Shown here: positions 14,337 to 26,772 of the stretch, piece by piece
Layout: each line of letters starts with the position of its first letter
Numbering within the stretch: position 1 is the first letter of the stretch
NCBI GenBank assembly: GCA_903920695.1
Contig: CAIXNB010000088.1
Span: 1 to 41,603 of the forward strand
Reading direction: 5' to 3'
Origin: an uncultured beta proteobacterium
Lineage (GTDB): Bacteria; Pseudomonadota; Gammaproteobacteria; Burkholderiales; Burkholderiaceae_C
Length of the DNA stretch: 41,603 bases
The notes under the pieces: model-generated
Told to the model about the DNA's origin: nothing
Seen by the model: only the letters and a program-made list of their open reading frames with translations
The model's database searches: none
Program-made: the position numbers and the translations under genes

Positions 14337-15197
14337 TCATTCTAGGGCGCCCAGCACACGCAAGGCCTGCACAGTCTCGCGCACATCATGCACCCGCACC
14401 ACCGAAGCACCACGCTCGACCGCCAGCAGCGCGGCCGCCACACTCGGCACCATGCGCTGCTGCGCCGCAAGGGTCTCAGCGCTGCCGCCCATAGCGGCCA
14501 GCGACGACTTGCGCGACCAGCCCACCAGCAGCGGATAGCCAAGGGTTAGCAGTTCACGCTGGCGCGCCAGCAAGGCAAAATTCTGCGCCACGGTCTTGCC
14601 AAATCCGATGCCCGGATCGATGACAATCCGCTCTTTTTTCACGCCACGCGAGCGCAGCATCTGAGCGGGGTGCGCCAGGAACTGGCGCACCTGCGGCACG
14701 ACGTCGCCGGCCATCGGCTCAAGCTGCATGCTGCGGGGCTCGCGGTGCATGTGCATGAGGCAGACACCGCAGCCAACATGCCGTGATACGACCGCCATCG
14801 CGTCGGGCTCGCCGGCCACCGCATCAGGCTCGCGCCAGCGCAAGGCCCAGATGTCGTTGATGATGTCGGCGCCGAGGTCCAGCACCGCCTGCATCACTTT
14901 CGGTTTATAACTATCAACCGAGACCGGCGCACCGAGCCTGACCGCTTCGCGCACCACGGGCAGCACGCGTGCCAGTTCCTGTGCCAGAGACAAAGGCACA
15001 GCGCCTGGGCGTGTTGATTCGCCGCCAATGTCCAGAATATCGGCGCCATCGCGCAACAATGTCTCGCAGTGCAGCAGGGCGGCTTTGGTCGTGTCGTGCG
15101 TGCCGCCGTCCGAAAACGAGTCGGGTGTGACGTTAACGATACCCATCACCTGGGGGCGATGCAGGTCAAGGACGAAGCGGGTGGTGGTCCATTGCAT
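14337..15197 (-). CDS. folP: Dihydropteroate synthase
   Basis: This enzyme condenses dihydropterin pyrophosphate with p-aminobenzoate in folate synthesis and is the sulfonamide target. It has 286 residues from ATG 15197, typical of the family. Signatures are VMGIVNVTPDSFSDGG near residue 17, ILDIGGESTRPGA, the NDIWALR strand, MHMHREPRSMQ (variant of MHMQG), IVIDPGIGFGKT, GWSRKSSLAAM and a final VRVHDV. A longer frame to a TTG at 15257 would run through the terminator hairpin after ftsH and is rejected. The gene lies between ftsH and glmM, as in E. coli, but a strong hairpin separates it from ftsH. It may rely on readthrough or a promoter within that 72-nt gap. Confidence 0.95.
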   Translation of the reverse strand: MQWTTTRFVLDLHRPQVMGIVNVTPDSFSDGGTHDTTKAALLHCETLLRDGADILDIGGESTRPGAVPLSLAQELARVLPVVREAVRLGAPVSVDSYKPKVMQAVLDLGADIINDIWALRWREPDAVAGEPDAMAVVSRHVGCGVCLMHMHREPRSMQLEPMAGDVVPQVRQFLAHPAQMLRSRGVKKERIVIDPGIGFGKTVAQNFALLARQRELLTLGYPLLVGWSRKSSLAAMGGSAETLAAQQRMVPSVAAALLAVERGASVVRVHDVRETVQALRVLGALE

Positions 15198-15223
15198 GGC
15201 TGAGCGGTCGTGTTCTGGGCGTG

Positions 15224-15247
15224 AAAACGGGGCTTCGCAGCCCCGTT
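15224..15247 (-). terminator. Intrinsic terminator after ftsH
   Basis: A perfect 9-bp stem (AACGGGGCT 15226-15234, AGCCCCGTT 15239-15247) encloses a 4-nt loop. On the minus strand it runs into TTTT. It lies 22 nt beyond the ftsH stop and 27 nt before the folP ATG. The U-tract is short, so termination may be partial. Confidence 0.75.
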
Positions 15248-15269
15248 CAAAAGTCAAGGACTGATCTGG

Positions 15270-17189
15270 TTATGCAGCAGTGGGCGCGGCATCAACCTTG
15301 ACGCCAGGGGCGCCGCCACTGCCGTTGTCACCACCGGCGGACGGTGCGCGCGGTATCCAGTCTTTCGGCGGCCTTGGTTCCTTGCCGGCCATAATGTCAT
15401 CGAGCTGTTCGCTGTCGATAGTTTCCCATTCGAGCAAGGCCTTGGCCATGGCGTGTATCTTGTCTTTGTTGTCTTCAATCAGCTTGCGCGCCAGGCTGTA
15501 TTGCTGATCAATGATGCGACGCACCTCCGCATCGACCTTCTGCATCGTCTGCTCACTCATATTGGTCGTCTTGGTGACCGAGCGGCCCAGGAAGACCTCG
15601 CCCTCGTTGTCGGCATAGACCATCGGCCCCAAGGCATCGGTCATGCCGTAGCGCGTCACCATGTCGCGCGCGATGTGGGTGGCGCGCTCGAAATCGTTGC
15701 TAGCGCCAGTGGTCATCTGGTTCATGAACACTTCTTCGGCGATGCGCCCGCCAAACAACATGCTGATCTGGTGCTGCACGTACTCGCTGTCGTAGCTGTA
15801 GCGGTCCTGCGCCGGCAGACTCATGGTGACACCCAATGCGCGGCCGCGCGGGATGATGGTCACCTTGTGCACCGGGTCGCATTTGGACAGCATCTTGCCG
15901 ATCAGAGCGTGGCCAGATTCATGGTATGCGGTGTTGCGGCGTTCGCTTTCGGGCATGACCATGCTCTTGCGCTCGGGACCCATCAGGATCTTGTCCTTGG
16001 CTTTTTCAAAGTCCTGCATCTCTACCGTGCGTGCATTGCGCCGCGCCGCCATCAGGGCCGCTTCGTTGCACAGGTTGGCCAGATCGGCGCCTGACATGCC
16101 GGGCGTGCCGCGCGCGATGACGCCGGCATTCACATCCTGCCCGAGCGGTACCTTGCGCATGTGCACATTGAGAATCTGTTCGCGACCGCGAATGTCGGGC
16201 AGGGTCACATAGACTTGGCGGTCAAAACGGCCCGGGCGCAACAGCGCAGCGTCGAGAATGTCGGGACGATTCGTTGCGGCGACCACAATGACACCCGCAT
16301 TAGTCTCAAAACCATCCATCTCGACCAGCATCTGATTGAGGGTCTGCTCGCGCTCGTCATTGCCACCACCCAGACCGGCGCCGCGCTGGCGGCCCACGGC
16401 ATCGATTTCATCGATGAAGATGATGCAAGGCGCGTTCTTCTTGGCGTTGTCGAACATGTCGCGCACACGCGAGGCACCGACGCCGACAAACATTTCAACG
16501 AAATCAGAACCGGAAATCGAGAAGAACGGCACCTTGGCCTCGCCCGCGATGCCCTTGGCCAGCAGCGTCTTGCCGGTACCGGGTGGGCCAACCAGCAGCA
16601 GGCCGCGCGGAATGCGGCCGCCAAGCTTCTGAAACTTGGCCGGGTCTTTCAGGAAATCGACCACTTCTTTGACTTCTTCCTTGGCCTCATCGCAACCGGC
16701 GACATCGGCAAAAGTGATCTGATTGGTGTTTTCGTCAAGCAAACGTGCCTTGCTCTTGCCAAAACTGAAAGCGCCGCCCTTGCCACCACCCTGCATCTGG
16801 CGCATGAAATAAACCCAGACGCCGATTAAAAGCAGCATCGGACCCCAGCTGACCAGCAGCGTCATGAGCAACGAGCCTTCTTCGCGCGCCTTGACGTCGA
16901 ACTTGACGCCATTGGCAATCAGGTCGCCGACCAGACCGCGGTCCAGATAGGTGGCGATTGTGCGGATCTTGCGGTCATCGGTCGTCACAGCAATGATTTC
17001 GGTGCCGCCCTGGCCCTCCTGAATGACGGCGCTCTTGATGCGCTTGCCACGAACCTCTTCGAGAAAGTCGGAGTAACCGAGGTTGCCGGCACCGGCAGTC
17101 CCGCGCGTATCGAACTGCTTAAACACAGTGAACAGCACAAGGGCAATAACAAGCCAGACGGCTATTTTTGAGAACCACTGATTATTCAA
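15270..17189 (-). CDS. ftsH: ATP-dependent zinc metalloprotease FtsH
   Basis: This is a membrane-anchored AAA+ protease of 639 residues that degrades misfolded membrane proteins and short-lived regulators; in E. coli these include sigma-32 and LpxC. TM1 is at about 5-22, a periplasmic segment follows, and TM2 is at about 108-128. The AAA domain has Walker A GPPGTGKT at 201-208, Walker B IIFIDEID at 256-263 and the second region of homology [19 protein letters not shown]. The zinc site HESGH is at 423-427. Translation starts at TTG 17189: the product begins with the family-typical [12 protein letters not shown], and GGAG stands about 8 nt upstream. The gene follows rlmE by 130 nt and has a heat-shock-like promoter in that gap. 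Confidence 0.97.
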   Translation of the reverse strand: MNNQWFSKIAVWLVIALVLFTVFKQFDTRGTAGAGNLGYSDFLEEVRGKRIKSAVIQEGQGGTEIIAVTTDDRKIRTIATYLDRGLVGDLIANGVKFDVKAREEGSLLMTLLVSWGPMLLLIGVWVYFMRQMQGGGKGGAFSFGKSKARLLDENTNQITFADVAGCDEAKEEVKEVVDFLKDPAKFQKLGGRIPRGLLLVGPPGTGKTLLAKGIAGEAKVPFFSISGSDFVEMFVGVGASRVRDMFDNAKKNAPCIIFIDEIDAVGRQRGAGLGGGNDEREQTLNQMLVEMDGFETNAGVIVVAATNRPDILDAALLRPGRFDRQVYVTLPDIRGREQILNVHMRKVPLGQDVNAGVIARGTPGMSGADLANLCNEAALMAARRNARTVEMQDFEKAKDKILMGPERKSMVMPESERRNTAYHESGHALIGKMLSKCDPVHKVTIIPRGRALGVTMSLPAQDRYSYDSEYVQHQISMLFGGRIAEEVFMNQMTTGASNDFERATHIARDMVTRYGMTDALGPMVYADNEGEVFLGRSVTKTTNMSEQTMQKVDAEVRRIIDQQYSLARKLIEDNKDKIHAMAKALLEWETIDSEQLDDIMAGKEPRPPKDWIPRAPSAGGDNGSGGAPGVKVDAAPTAA

Positions 17190-17232
17190 GCGAAGCTCCA
17201 GTAGGGAAGCGGGTATGAGGGATGACTAGGCA

Positions 17233-17261
17233 CAGCTGGGACTCATTTTAGGCGTTTCAAG
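17233..17261 (-). promoter_or_regulatory. ftsH: Candidate heat-shock (sigma-32) promoter of ftsH
   Basis: On the minus strand CTTGAAA (17261-17255) is an exact sigma-32 -35 box. After 14 nt comes CCCAGCTG (17240-17233), a partial match to the CCCCATnT -10 box. The spacing is within the accepted range, and ftsH is a known sigma-32 target in E. coli. It would give a leader of about 35-40 nt. Confidence 0.5.
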
Positions 17262-17319
17262 ATTGACGGACTGACAAGTATGGTTTTAGGGCCGCCAGGG
17301 GCCGAAATGCAACGGAAAT

Positions 17320-17994
17320 TCACCCTGGCTTCAAACCCGTGCCGAGTAGAAAGGTTTCCGACGACTTGTCGCGCGAGGCTTTCGGCTTGAACGGCTTGAC
17401 CAACAAAAAGACTTCCCGAAAGCGCTTGACCAGCGGATCGTAGCCGCCACCATGAAATACCTTGGCCACCAGCGTGCCCTGCGGTTTCATGTGGGTCTGT
17501 GCAAAATCCAGCGCCAGTTCAACCAGTTCCTCCACGCGCGCCGCATCGGCCGAAGCGATGCCCGACAGATTGGGCGCCATGTCCGACACCACGATATCGG
17601 CCTGGCGGCCCTTCATCTCGTCGGCCAGGCGCTGCAGCACCTCAGACTCACGAAAATCCCCCTGCAGGAAGGTGACGCCTTCGATTGGCTCCATCGGCAG
17701 GATGTCAAGCGCGATGATGCTGCCGTTCAATTCCCCGACAGCAGCGCCGCCGCTGGTGGCGGTCTTGGGCGACATCCGACGCCGCACATACTGGCTCCAG
17801 GCGCCCGGGGTGGAGCCGAGGTCGACCACCAGTTGACCCGGCTTGATCAAATGTAGCGCCTCATCAATTTCCTTGAGCTTGTAGGCGGCGCGGGCGCGAT
17901 AGCCCTCCAGCTTGGCCAGTTTGACGTACGGATCGTTGACGTGGTCGTTGATCCACGCCCGGTTGACCTTGCTGCTTTTACCGTTGACTTTCAT
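17320..17994 (-). CDS. rlmE: 23S rRNA (uridine-2'-O)-methyltransferase RlmE (FtsJ/RrmJ)
   Basis: This SAM-dependent enzyme methylates U2552 of 23S rRNA in the 50S subunit and is a heat-shock protein in E. coli. From ATG 17994 it has 224 residues. The catalytic tetrad is Lys39 (RARAAYKL), Asp138 (VVSDMAPNLSG), Lys178 (LVAKVFHGGG) and Glu213 (SSETFLLG). The SAM-binding motif VVDLGSTPGAWSQY is at 56-69, with Ser-Thr-Pro in place of the usual Ala-Ala-Pro. An insert around residues 75-92 (KTATSGGAAVGELN) separates the first strands. AAGGT just upstream supports 17994 over an ATG at 18024 that would overlap yhbY. It lies upstream of ftsH as in E. coli and is divergent from yhbY by 28 nt. Confidence 0.95.
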   Translation of the reverse strand: MKVNGKSSKVNRAWINDHVNDPYVKLAKLEGYRARAAYKLKEIDEALHLIKPGQLVVDLGSTPGAWSQYVRRRMSPKTATSGGAAVGELNGSIIALDILPMEPIEGVTFLQGDFRESEVLQRLADEMKGRQADIVVSDMAPNLSGIASADAARVEELVELALDFAQTHMKPQGTLVAKVFHGGGYDPLVKRFREVFLLVKPFKPKASRDKSSETFLLGTGLKPG

Positions 17995-18022
17995 TTTTAC
18001 CTTCGTGACCGATAATAGGCCC

Positions 18023-18496
18023 ATGCCCCAAATTCAATTGACCCCTGCCCAACGCAAAGAATACCGTGCCCAAGCGCATCACCTTGACCCGGTCGTGATG
18101 GTAGGCGGTGACGGGCTCACCGCCGCTGTCAAGAAAGAAGCAGACGCCGCACTGAACGCGCATGGACTGATCAAGGTTCGCGTTTTTTCTGACGACCGCG
18201 CGCTACGCGAAACCATGTTTCAGACCCTGGCCGACGAACTCAGCGCCGCGCCGATTCAGCACATCGGCAAACTCCTGGTGCTCTGGCGCCCCATGCCCGA
18301 GCGCGAAAAAACGGTTGACGAAGACCGCATGCCCGGTCCGCGTGACTTCAAGGTCCTCAAGTACAGCAAACGCGGCGGTCAGCGCCCGGAAGTCAAGACC
18401 CTGCGCGTGCTCGGCAACCAGCGTCTCACCTCAGGTGGTCAGATCAAACGCGCCAAGCCCAAGCAGATCAGCATCAAGAAGCGCAGCCAGGCCTGA
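18023..18496 (+). CDS. yhbY: YhbY-family RNA-binding protein (CRM domain)
   Basis: This is a 157-residue protein whose first 95 residues form a CRM domain associated with pre-50S ribosomes: LTPAQRKEYRAQAHHLDPVVMVGGDGLTAAVKKEADAAL (two parts of one stretch) followed by LIKVRVFS, and QHIGKLLVLWRP. The GxxG-like loop VGGDG binds RNA. E. coli YhbY has 97 residues; here a basic tail of about 60 residues follows (YSKRGGQ, KRAKPKQISIKKRSQA), which could add non-specific RNA binding. ATG 18023 is chosen from homology; no good Shine-Dalgarno is visible and the leader must be short. It is divergent from rlmE, the usual arrangement, and linked to ribosome maturation. Confidence 0.92.
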   Translation: MPQIQLTPAQRKEYRAQAHHLDPVVMVGGDGLTAAVKKEADAALNAHGLIKVRVFSDDRALRETMFQTLADELSAAPIQHIGKLLVLWRPMPEREKTVDEDRMPGPRDFKVLKYSKRGGQRPEVKTLRVLGNQRLTSGGQIKRAKPKQISIKKRSQA

Positions 18497-18517
18497 CCGA
18501 CGGCAGCGGCGCCGGTC

Positions 18518-18937
18518 TCAGGCGCCGGTCGAGGCTGACGGCGTCAGCTTCCAGAACACCATCCCGGCGCACAGCCACTGCAATGCAAACATTGCAGTGC
18601 CAACGTTGTGCCACAACTGCAAGTTCTCGCGCGCCACAATGTGCGGCGCGACCGCAAACTCCGACAGCAACGCCAGCAGCATGCCGCCCACGATGAACAG
18701 CACGGCATCCAGCGCAATCGGCGCCCGCGCGCTGGCATGCCTGGCGCGCGTACCCAGCAGCAGCACCAGACCACAGAGCACAGACAACCAGGTCTGGGCT
18801 TGAAACAATTTGGCGGCCATGCTGCCGGCCATGGCTGGTGTCGGCAAATGCACGAACAGCATGGGCACAACCAGCAAGCCGATCAGGCTCAGGCTGCACC
18901 ACCACAAAGCCGCAATCCATACAGAAAGACGTGGCAT
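18518..18937 (-). CDS. DUF4149 inner-membrane protein
   Basis: This is a 139-residue protein with four predicted TM helices at roughly 8-27, 50-66, 80-98 and 115-133. The sequence pattern WWCSLSLIGLLVVPMLF, HLPTPAMAGSMAAKLFQAQ and the terminal LWHNVGTAMFALQWLCAG fit DUF4149, a family of unknown function in beta- and gammaproteobacteria. ATG 18937 is chosen because AGAGTG precedes it; a TTG at 18952 overlapping the greA stop is possible. It lies 11 nt downstream of greA, so co-transcription with greA is likely. It is convergent with yhbY at 21 nt. No functional residue is evident. Confidence 0.85.
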   Translation of the reverse strand: MPRLSVWIAALWWCSLSLIGLLVVPMLFVHLPTPAMAGSMAAKLFQAQTWLSVLCGLVLLLGTRARHASARAPIALDAVLFIVGGMLLALLSEFAVAPHIVARENLQLWHNVGTAMFALQWLCAGMVFWKLTPSASTGA

Positions 18938-18948
18938 CACTCTGAAAC

Positions 18949-19425
18949 TCAAACGTAGCTGACCGCTACGACTTCATAGTGTTTGATACCACCAGGTGCC
19001 TGCACTTCAGCGCTGTCGCCTTCTTCCTTGCCGATCAGCGCGCGCGCGATCGGGCTGCCAATGTTGATCAGCCCCAGCTTGATGTCGGCCTCGTCTTCAC
19101 CGACGATCTGGTAGGTCACCATGCTGCCGGAAGCCTCTTCCTCCAGTTTCACCGTGGCGCCAAACACCACGCGCCCGGCAGCATTGAGCTCGGCCGGGTC
19201 GATGATCTGGCAGGCCGAGAGTTTGCCTTCAATTTCCTGAATCCGTCCCTCGATGAAACCCTGGCGGTCTTTCGCCACCTCATACTCGGCGTTCTCGCTC
19301 AAGTCGCCTTGCGCCCGCGCCTCGGCGATGGCGTTGATAACCCAGGGACGGTCAACCGTCTTGAGTTTATGCAGTTCGGTCTTGAGCTTTGCAGCGCCGC
19401 GCTTGGTAATGGGAATGGTAGCCAC
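18949..19425 (-). CDS. greA: Transcription elongation factor GreA
   Basis: GreA rescues backtracked RNA polymerase by stimulating cleavage of the nascent RNA 3' end. It has 158 residues, the standard length. The N-terminal coiled coil carries AIAEARAQGDLSENAEYEVAKDRQ, holding the acidic tip residues Asp and Glu that coordinate magnesium in the polymerase channel. The C-terminal FKBP-like domain includes VFGATVKLEEEA and SPIARALIGKEEGD. The start is GTG 19425, with GGAG 8 nt upstream. It follows carB after a hairpin terminator, the carAB-greA order also seen in many betaproteobacteria. Confidence 0.97.
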   Translation of the reverse strand: MATIPITKRGAAKLKTELHKLKTVDRPWVINAIAEARAQGDLSENAEYEVAKDRQGFIEGRIQEIEGKLSACQIIDPAELNAAGRVVFGATVKLEEEASGSMVTYQIVGEDEADIKLGLINIGSPIARALIGKEEGDSAEVQAPGGIKHYEVVAVSYV

Positions 19426-19455
19426 GTACTGCTCCGTTGGGTTTATTCAAAATAC

Positions 19456-19488
19456 AAAAGGAAACCGCCGCGCGTTGCCGTGCGGCGG
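19456..19488 (-). terminator. Probable intrinsic terminator after carB
   Basis: CCGCCGCGCG (19465-19474) pairs with CGTGCGGCGG (19479-19488) over 10 positions with one mismatch, around a TTGC loop. On the minus strand the stem is followed by TTTCCTTTT. It lies about 70 nt beyond the carB stop and before the greA start. The interrupted T-run suggests partial termination. Confidence 0.6.
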
Positions 19489-19559
19489 CGTTAGAACTTG
19501 GTGGGACAGACCGCGGTTCCGCCCCTCACTGATGGAGTGATTATGCCGTTTTTGTCCGA

Positions 19560-22845
<3,286 letters not shown>

Positions 22846-22853
<8 letters not shown>

Positions 22854-24042
22854 TCTTCTTCTCCTGGGCTTGCCCCATCAGCGCAGTGAAGCGATCAAAC
22901 AAATAGGCAATATCGTGCGGTCCGGGCGAGGCTTCCGGGTGGCCCTGGAAGCAGAAAGCCGGGCGGTCGGTGCGCTCCAGCCCCTGCAGCGTGCCATCAA
23001 ACAGGCTGACATGGGTCGCGCGCAAGTTGGCGGGCAAGGTCTTTTCATCGACGGCAAAACCGTGGTTCTGGCTCGTGATGCTGACGCGACCGCTGTCAAG
23101 GTCTTTCACCGGATGGTTGGCGCCGTGATGACCGAACTTCATCTTGAAGGTCTTGGCACCACTGGCCAGCGCCATGATCTGATGCCCCAGGCAGATGCCG
23201 AAGGTCGGAATGCCGGTTTCGATCAGTGTTGCCACCGCCGTGATCGCGTAGTCGCAGGGCTGGGGGTCACCGGGGCCGTTGCTCAGAAAGATGCCGTCGG
23301 GCTGGTGCTTGAGCACATCGGCCGCACTGGTCTGTGCCGGCACCACGGTAACGCGGCAACCGCGCTCGGCCAGCATGCGCAGGATGTTGAATTTGACGCC
23401 AAAATCGTAGGCAACGACATGGAACGTCGAAACTGATTGCTCGCCGTAGCCAGGGCCGCCCTGCAGCCGCGCCAGTTGCCACTCGGTTTGTGTCCAGGCG
23501 TAGGGGGTCTTGGTCGACACCACCTTGGCCAGATCGGTGCCGGCCATGCTGGGCGCCGCCTGCGCCAGCGCATGTGCCTGGTCTATCGCGGCCTGGGTCA
23601 CCACGCTATCGGCCGCTAGCGCCAGAATGCAGCCATTCTGGGCGCCATGGGTGCGCAGATGCCGCGTCAACTGGCGCGTGTCGAGGTTGGCAATGGCAAC
23701 GGTATTCTGTTGCACCAGGTACTGTGACAGCGTCATGCTGGCGCGGAAATTGGACATCACCAGCGGCAGGTCCTTGATGATCAAACCGGCAGCATGCACG
23801 CGGGCTGCTTCAACGTCTTCGGCATTGACACCATAGTTGCCGATATGCGGGTAGGTCAGCGTGACGATTTGCTGGCAGTAGCTCGGGTCTGTGAGGATTT
23901 CCTGATAGCCGGTCATGGCGGTGTTGAACACCACCTCGCCGACGGTGGAGCCAGGGGCTCCAATGGAATTACAAACAAACACCGTGCCGTCTGCAAGCGC
24001 CAGTATGGCGGGGGGACATGTTCCCTGTAAAGACAAAAGCAC
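22846..24042 (-). CDS. carA: Carbamoyl-phosphate synthase small subunit (glutaminase)
   Basis: CarA hydrolyses glutamine and channels ammonia to CarB. The proposed start is GTG 24042, giving 398 residues (E. coli 382): GGAG lies about 8 nt upstream and the family pattern [12 protein letters not shown] begins shortly after. A GTG at 24072 would add ten residues and has no Shine-Dalgarno. The N-terminal domain has [22 protein letters not shown]. The class I glutamine amidotransferase domain has GPGDPQPC, catalytic Cys in TFGICLGHQ, and His/Glu in [11 protein letters not shown]. Transcription probably starts from a TATAAT box about 123 nt upstream that overlaps the stop of the methyltransferase gene. 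Confidence 0.97.
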
Positions 24043-24164
24043 TGGGTTCTCCGGATGGGGTTTCAGGTACACCCACGCGCGCGCAAGAGACAGTTCTTGG
24101 CTTGCTTTGTCGAGGGAAGTGGATTGCGCGTGCGCTAGGCGTACCGGGTGCGGTGAGGCGCCTG

Positions 24165-24193
24165 ATTATAGCCGAGGGGTGGCCACCGTCGCG
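24165..24193 (-). promoter_or_regulatory. Promoter of carAB
   Basis: On the minus strand a perfect TATAAT (24170-24165) overlaps the TAA stop of the upstream methyltransferase gene. The -35 position at a 17-nt spacing (24193-24188) reads CGCGAC and is poor, so activation or use of other contacts is likely. The leader to the carA GTG would be about 115 nt and contains a 7-bp inverted repeat (24080-24086 with 24124-24130). Confidence 0.5.
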
Positions 24194-24963
24194 CTGGCAT
24201 GCAGACAAATGGCGGCGGCGGCGGCGACGTTGAGGGACTCTTCACCGCCGGGCTGGGCGATACGCATATGCAGGCTTGCCATGGCCTCCAGTTCAACGCC
24301 GACGCCCTGCCCTTCGTGCCCGAGCGCCCAGGCACAGGGAAACGGCAGCGCCCGGTCGCGCAGCGCTTCGTGCAGATAGGCGCCGCGGTGCGAACTGGTG
24401 ACGATGATCGGCAGCGTCAGCGCGCTGAGATCGATCAAACCCACGCCTTCGATCAGTTGCAGACCCCAATGTGCACCCATGCCGGCGCGCAGCACCTTGG
24501 GGCTCCAGAGCGCCGCCGTGCCCTTGAGCGCAATGATCTGCTTGAAGCCGAAGGCACCGGCACTGCGCAGGATCGAGCCGACGTTGCCGGCGTCCTGCAC
24601 GCGGTCCAGAATCACGGACGGCGCAGCGACCTGCAAGGCGGCAGGCGGCGCGAGTTCCAGCACAAACCCCATGCTGGCAGGTGACTCCAATGCGCTGATG
24701 CTGGCAAACAGGGCATCGGCAATCACAATGTTCTGGCGCGCTGCGCCGGCCCATTGCACGTTGGCCTGCGACCAGACCGACTCGGAAAAAACCGCGATCA
24801 GCGGCTTGACGCCGCGCGCCAAAGCGGCCCGGCACAAGTGATCGCCCTCGACCCAGACCTGGCCTAACTTGCGGTAGGCGCTGCTGTCCTGCGTCAGGCG
24901 CCGCAGCGTCTTGAGCAGCGGGTTGTCGCGCGACGTGATGTGCTGGACTTGTGGCGCGTTCAT
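24166..24963 (-). CDS. TrmH/SpoU-family RNA 2'-O-methyltransferase
   Basis: This 265-residue SPOUT-class enzyme uses SAM to methylate ribose in rRNA or tRNA. The N-terminal part is the SpoU substrate-binding domain ([27 protein letters not shown]). The three catalytic SPOUT motifs follow: motif 1 [21 protein letters not shown] with the conserved Asn-Val-Gly and Arg, motif 2 [10 protein letters not shown], and motif 3 [13 protein letters not shown] that forms the trefoil knot. The closest named groups are RlmB and TrmH-like proteins, but the target nucleotide cannot be assigned. Its ATG overlaps the rnhB stop (ATGA). The carA promoter starts inside its stop codon, so it ends the long lipid A/envelope operon. 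Confidence 0.92.
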   Translation of the reverse strand: MNAPQVQHITSRDNPLLKTLRRLTQDSSAYRKLGQVWVEGDHLCRAALARGVKPLIAVFSESVWSQANVQWAGAARQNIVIADALFASISALESPASMGFVLELAPPAALQVAAPSVILDRVQDAGNVGSILRSAGAFGFKQIIALKGTAALWSPKVLRAGMGAHWGLQLIEGVGLIDLSALTLPIIVTSSHRGAYLHEALRDRALPFPCAWALGHEGQGVGVELEAMASLHMRIAQPGGEESLNVAAAAAICLHASATVATPRL

Positions 24964-25592
24964 CGCAAGACCTCGGTCACCGGACGGAAAGTCTTGCGGT
25001 GCTGCGGACAGGCGCCATGCGCCTTCAGGGCCGCCAGATGCTCGACCGTGCCATAGCCCTTATGCCTGGCAAAACCGTATTGCGGGTACTGGGCATCGAG
25101 TTCGGCGCACCAGCGGTCACGCTGCACCTTGGCCAGGATTGACGCCGCCGAGATCGAAGCCACGGTAGCATCACCCTTGACGATGGCTTCGGCCATGACA
25201 TCGAGCAGCGGCAGGCGATTGCCATCGACCAGCACCTTGGCCGGCTTGAGCCGCAGGCCCTCGACGGCGCGGCGCATGGCCAACATGGTCGCCTGCAAGA
25301 TGTTGAGCTGGTCGATCTCCTCGGCGCTGGCCTCGGCAATCGAGCAGCACAGGGCCTTGGCGCGAATTTCGTCAAACAGCTTTTCACGACGCCGCGCGGT
25401 CAGCACCTTGGAGTCGGCCAGGCCCTTGATCGGCTGCAAGTCGTCGAGGATCACCGCCGCGGCCACCACCGGCCCGGCCAGCGGGCCGCGTCCCGCCTCG
25501 TCCACACCCGCCGTCAGGCCTGCAATGGCCCAATTCAGCTTGCTTTGCCACTTGGCAATGGGTTCAGGTCTGGAGTACTTGCTGGATCGCAT
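24960..25592 (-). CDS. rnhB: Ribonuclease HII
   Basis: It degrades the RNA strand of RNA-DNA hybrids and removes single ribonucleotides from DNA. It has 210 residues. The acidic active site begins [14 protein letters not shown] (Asp31, Glu32) and includes the conserved [13 protein letters not shown], the VDGNRLP strand, and [15 protein letters not shown] with a [11 protein letters not shown] segment. The ATG at 25592 lies 29 nt inside the 3' end of lpxB, so expression is coupled to it. The lpxB-rnhB order is common in proteobacteria. The extended N-terminus (about 15 residues before the usual start) carries no known motif. Confidence 0.96.
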   Translation of the reverse strand: MRSSKYSRPEPIAKWQSKLNWAIAGLTAGVDEAGRGPLAGPVVAAAVILDDLQPIKGLADSKVLTARRREKLFDEIRAKALCCSIAEASAEEIDQLNILQATMLAMRRAVEGLRLKPAKVLVDGNRLPLLDVMAEAIVKGDATVASISAASILAKVQRDRWCAELDAQYPQYGFARHKGYGTVEHLAALKAHGACPQHRKTFRPVTEVLR

Positions 25593-26757
25593 GGGCGGCT
25601 AGTCGTGGGGTATCGCGTTGCAACTGTACATGCAGCGTGGCAAATTTCTCTTGCAGGGCGGCAATCTTATCGGGCGCCTGCTGCGCGGCATCAATCCAGA
25701 CCTCAAGCGCAGCGGCCAGGGCCTGCGGTGTGGCGGCATCCTGCAGCAGTTCCGGCACCACAAATTCGCGGCAAAGGATATTGGGCAAGCCGACCCAGGG
25801 TTGCAGCATGCGCCGGCGCACCAGCTGCCAAGACAGCCAGCTCATGTGGTAGGCGATCACCATGGGGCGCTTGAACAGTGCCGCCTCCAGCGTTGCCGTG
25901 CCGCTGGCGATCAGCGTCACATCGCAAGCGGCCAGCACGGTGTGTGACTGCCCCTCGACAATTTGCAGATGCTGCAGCGCGCCACAGGCCGCTGCAGCAC
26001 GCTCGATCTCCGCCTTCAGCGCCGCTATCGCCGGCACAACGAATCTGACCGCCGGGCGCGCCCGCTGCAGCACGACGGCGGCCTGGAAGAAACGCAAAGC
26101 CAGGTTGCGTACCTCAGAGCCCCGACTGCCCGGCAGGATGGCGACCACGAGATCGTCTGGCGCCAATCCCAGTTGCAGGCGCGCGCCGGCCTTGTCGGCT
26201 TGCATCGGAATGACATTGGCCAATGGATGGCCGACATAGGTCGCCGCAATGCCATGCTGCGCCAGCAAAGCCGGCTCGAACGGAAAGATGCACAACACAT
26301 GGTCGGTGCTGGCACGGATTTTTTCAACCCGTTTGGCACGCCAGGCCCAGAACGAAGGCGCAACGAAATGAACCGTCTTGATGCCCTGCTGGCGCAGCGC
26401 CGCCTCCAGTTCGAGATTGAAGTCAGGCGCATCGACACCAATGAACACCGCCGGACGCTGCCGCAATAAACGGGACTTGAGTTGATTGCGGATGCCCAGG
26501 ATCTCACGAAATCGCCGCAACACTTCCCAGTTGAAGCCATGGACCGAGAGTTTGTCGTGCGGCCACCAGGCTTCAAAGCCGCGCTGGCGCATCTGCGGGC
26601 CGCCGATGCCAACCGCGCTCAGAGACGGCCAGCGCTCGCGCAAGCCGTCCAGCAGCAAGCCTGCCAGCAGGTCGCCCGAGGTTTCACCGGCCACCATGGC
26701 AATACACGGGCTCGCCAGCTGAATTGCGTCAGCCGATGCAGCGTTCGCTTCGGGCAT
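25564..26757 (-). CDS. lpxB: Lipid-A-disaccharide synthase
   Basis: This peripheral inner-membrane glycosyltransferase (GT19) joins UDP-2,3-diacylglucosamine and lipid X to form the lipid A disaccharide. It has 397 residues (E. coli 382). It begins with the family motif [14 protein letters not shown], then [53 protein letters not shown], the [11 protein letters not shown] acceptor loop and [15 protein letters not shown]. All are intact. It lies 15 nt after lpxA and overlaps rnhB by 29 nt. Like the other lipid A genes in this block it should act in the cytoplasm at the membrane face. Confidence 0.97.
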   Translation of the reverse strand: MPEANAASADAIQLASPCIAMVAGETSGDLLAGLLLDGLRERWPSLSAVGIGGPQMRQRGFEAWWPHDKLSVHGFNWEVLRRFREILGIRNQLKSRLLRQRPAVFIGVDAPDFNLELEAALRQQGIKTVHFVAPSFWAWRAKRVEKIRASTDHVLCIFPFEPALLAQHGIAATYVGHPLANVIPMQADKAGARLQLGLAPDDLVVAILPGSRGSEVRNLALRFFQAAVVLQRARPAVRFVVPAIAALKAEIERAAAACGALQHLQIVEGQSHTVLAACDVTLIASGTATLEAALFKRPMVIAYHMSWLSWQLVRRRMLQPWVGLPNILCREFVVPELLQDAATPQALAAALEVWIDAAQQAPDKIAALQEKFATLHVQLQRDTPRLAAHAIQQVLQT

Positions 26758-26772
26758 GCGTCGGGCCCTGCG

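Noticed and set aside
15198..15257. 20-residue N-terminal extension of folP from a TTG
   Set aside because: It would run through the terminator stem after ftsH, lacks a Shine-Dalgarno and has no family counterpart.
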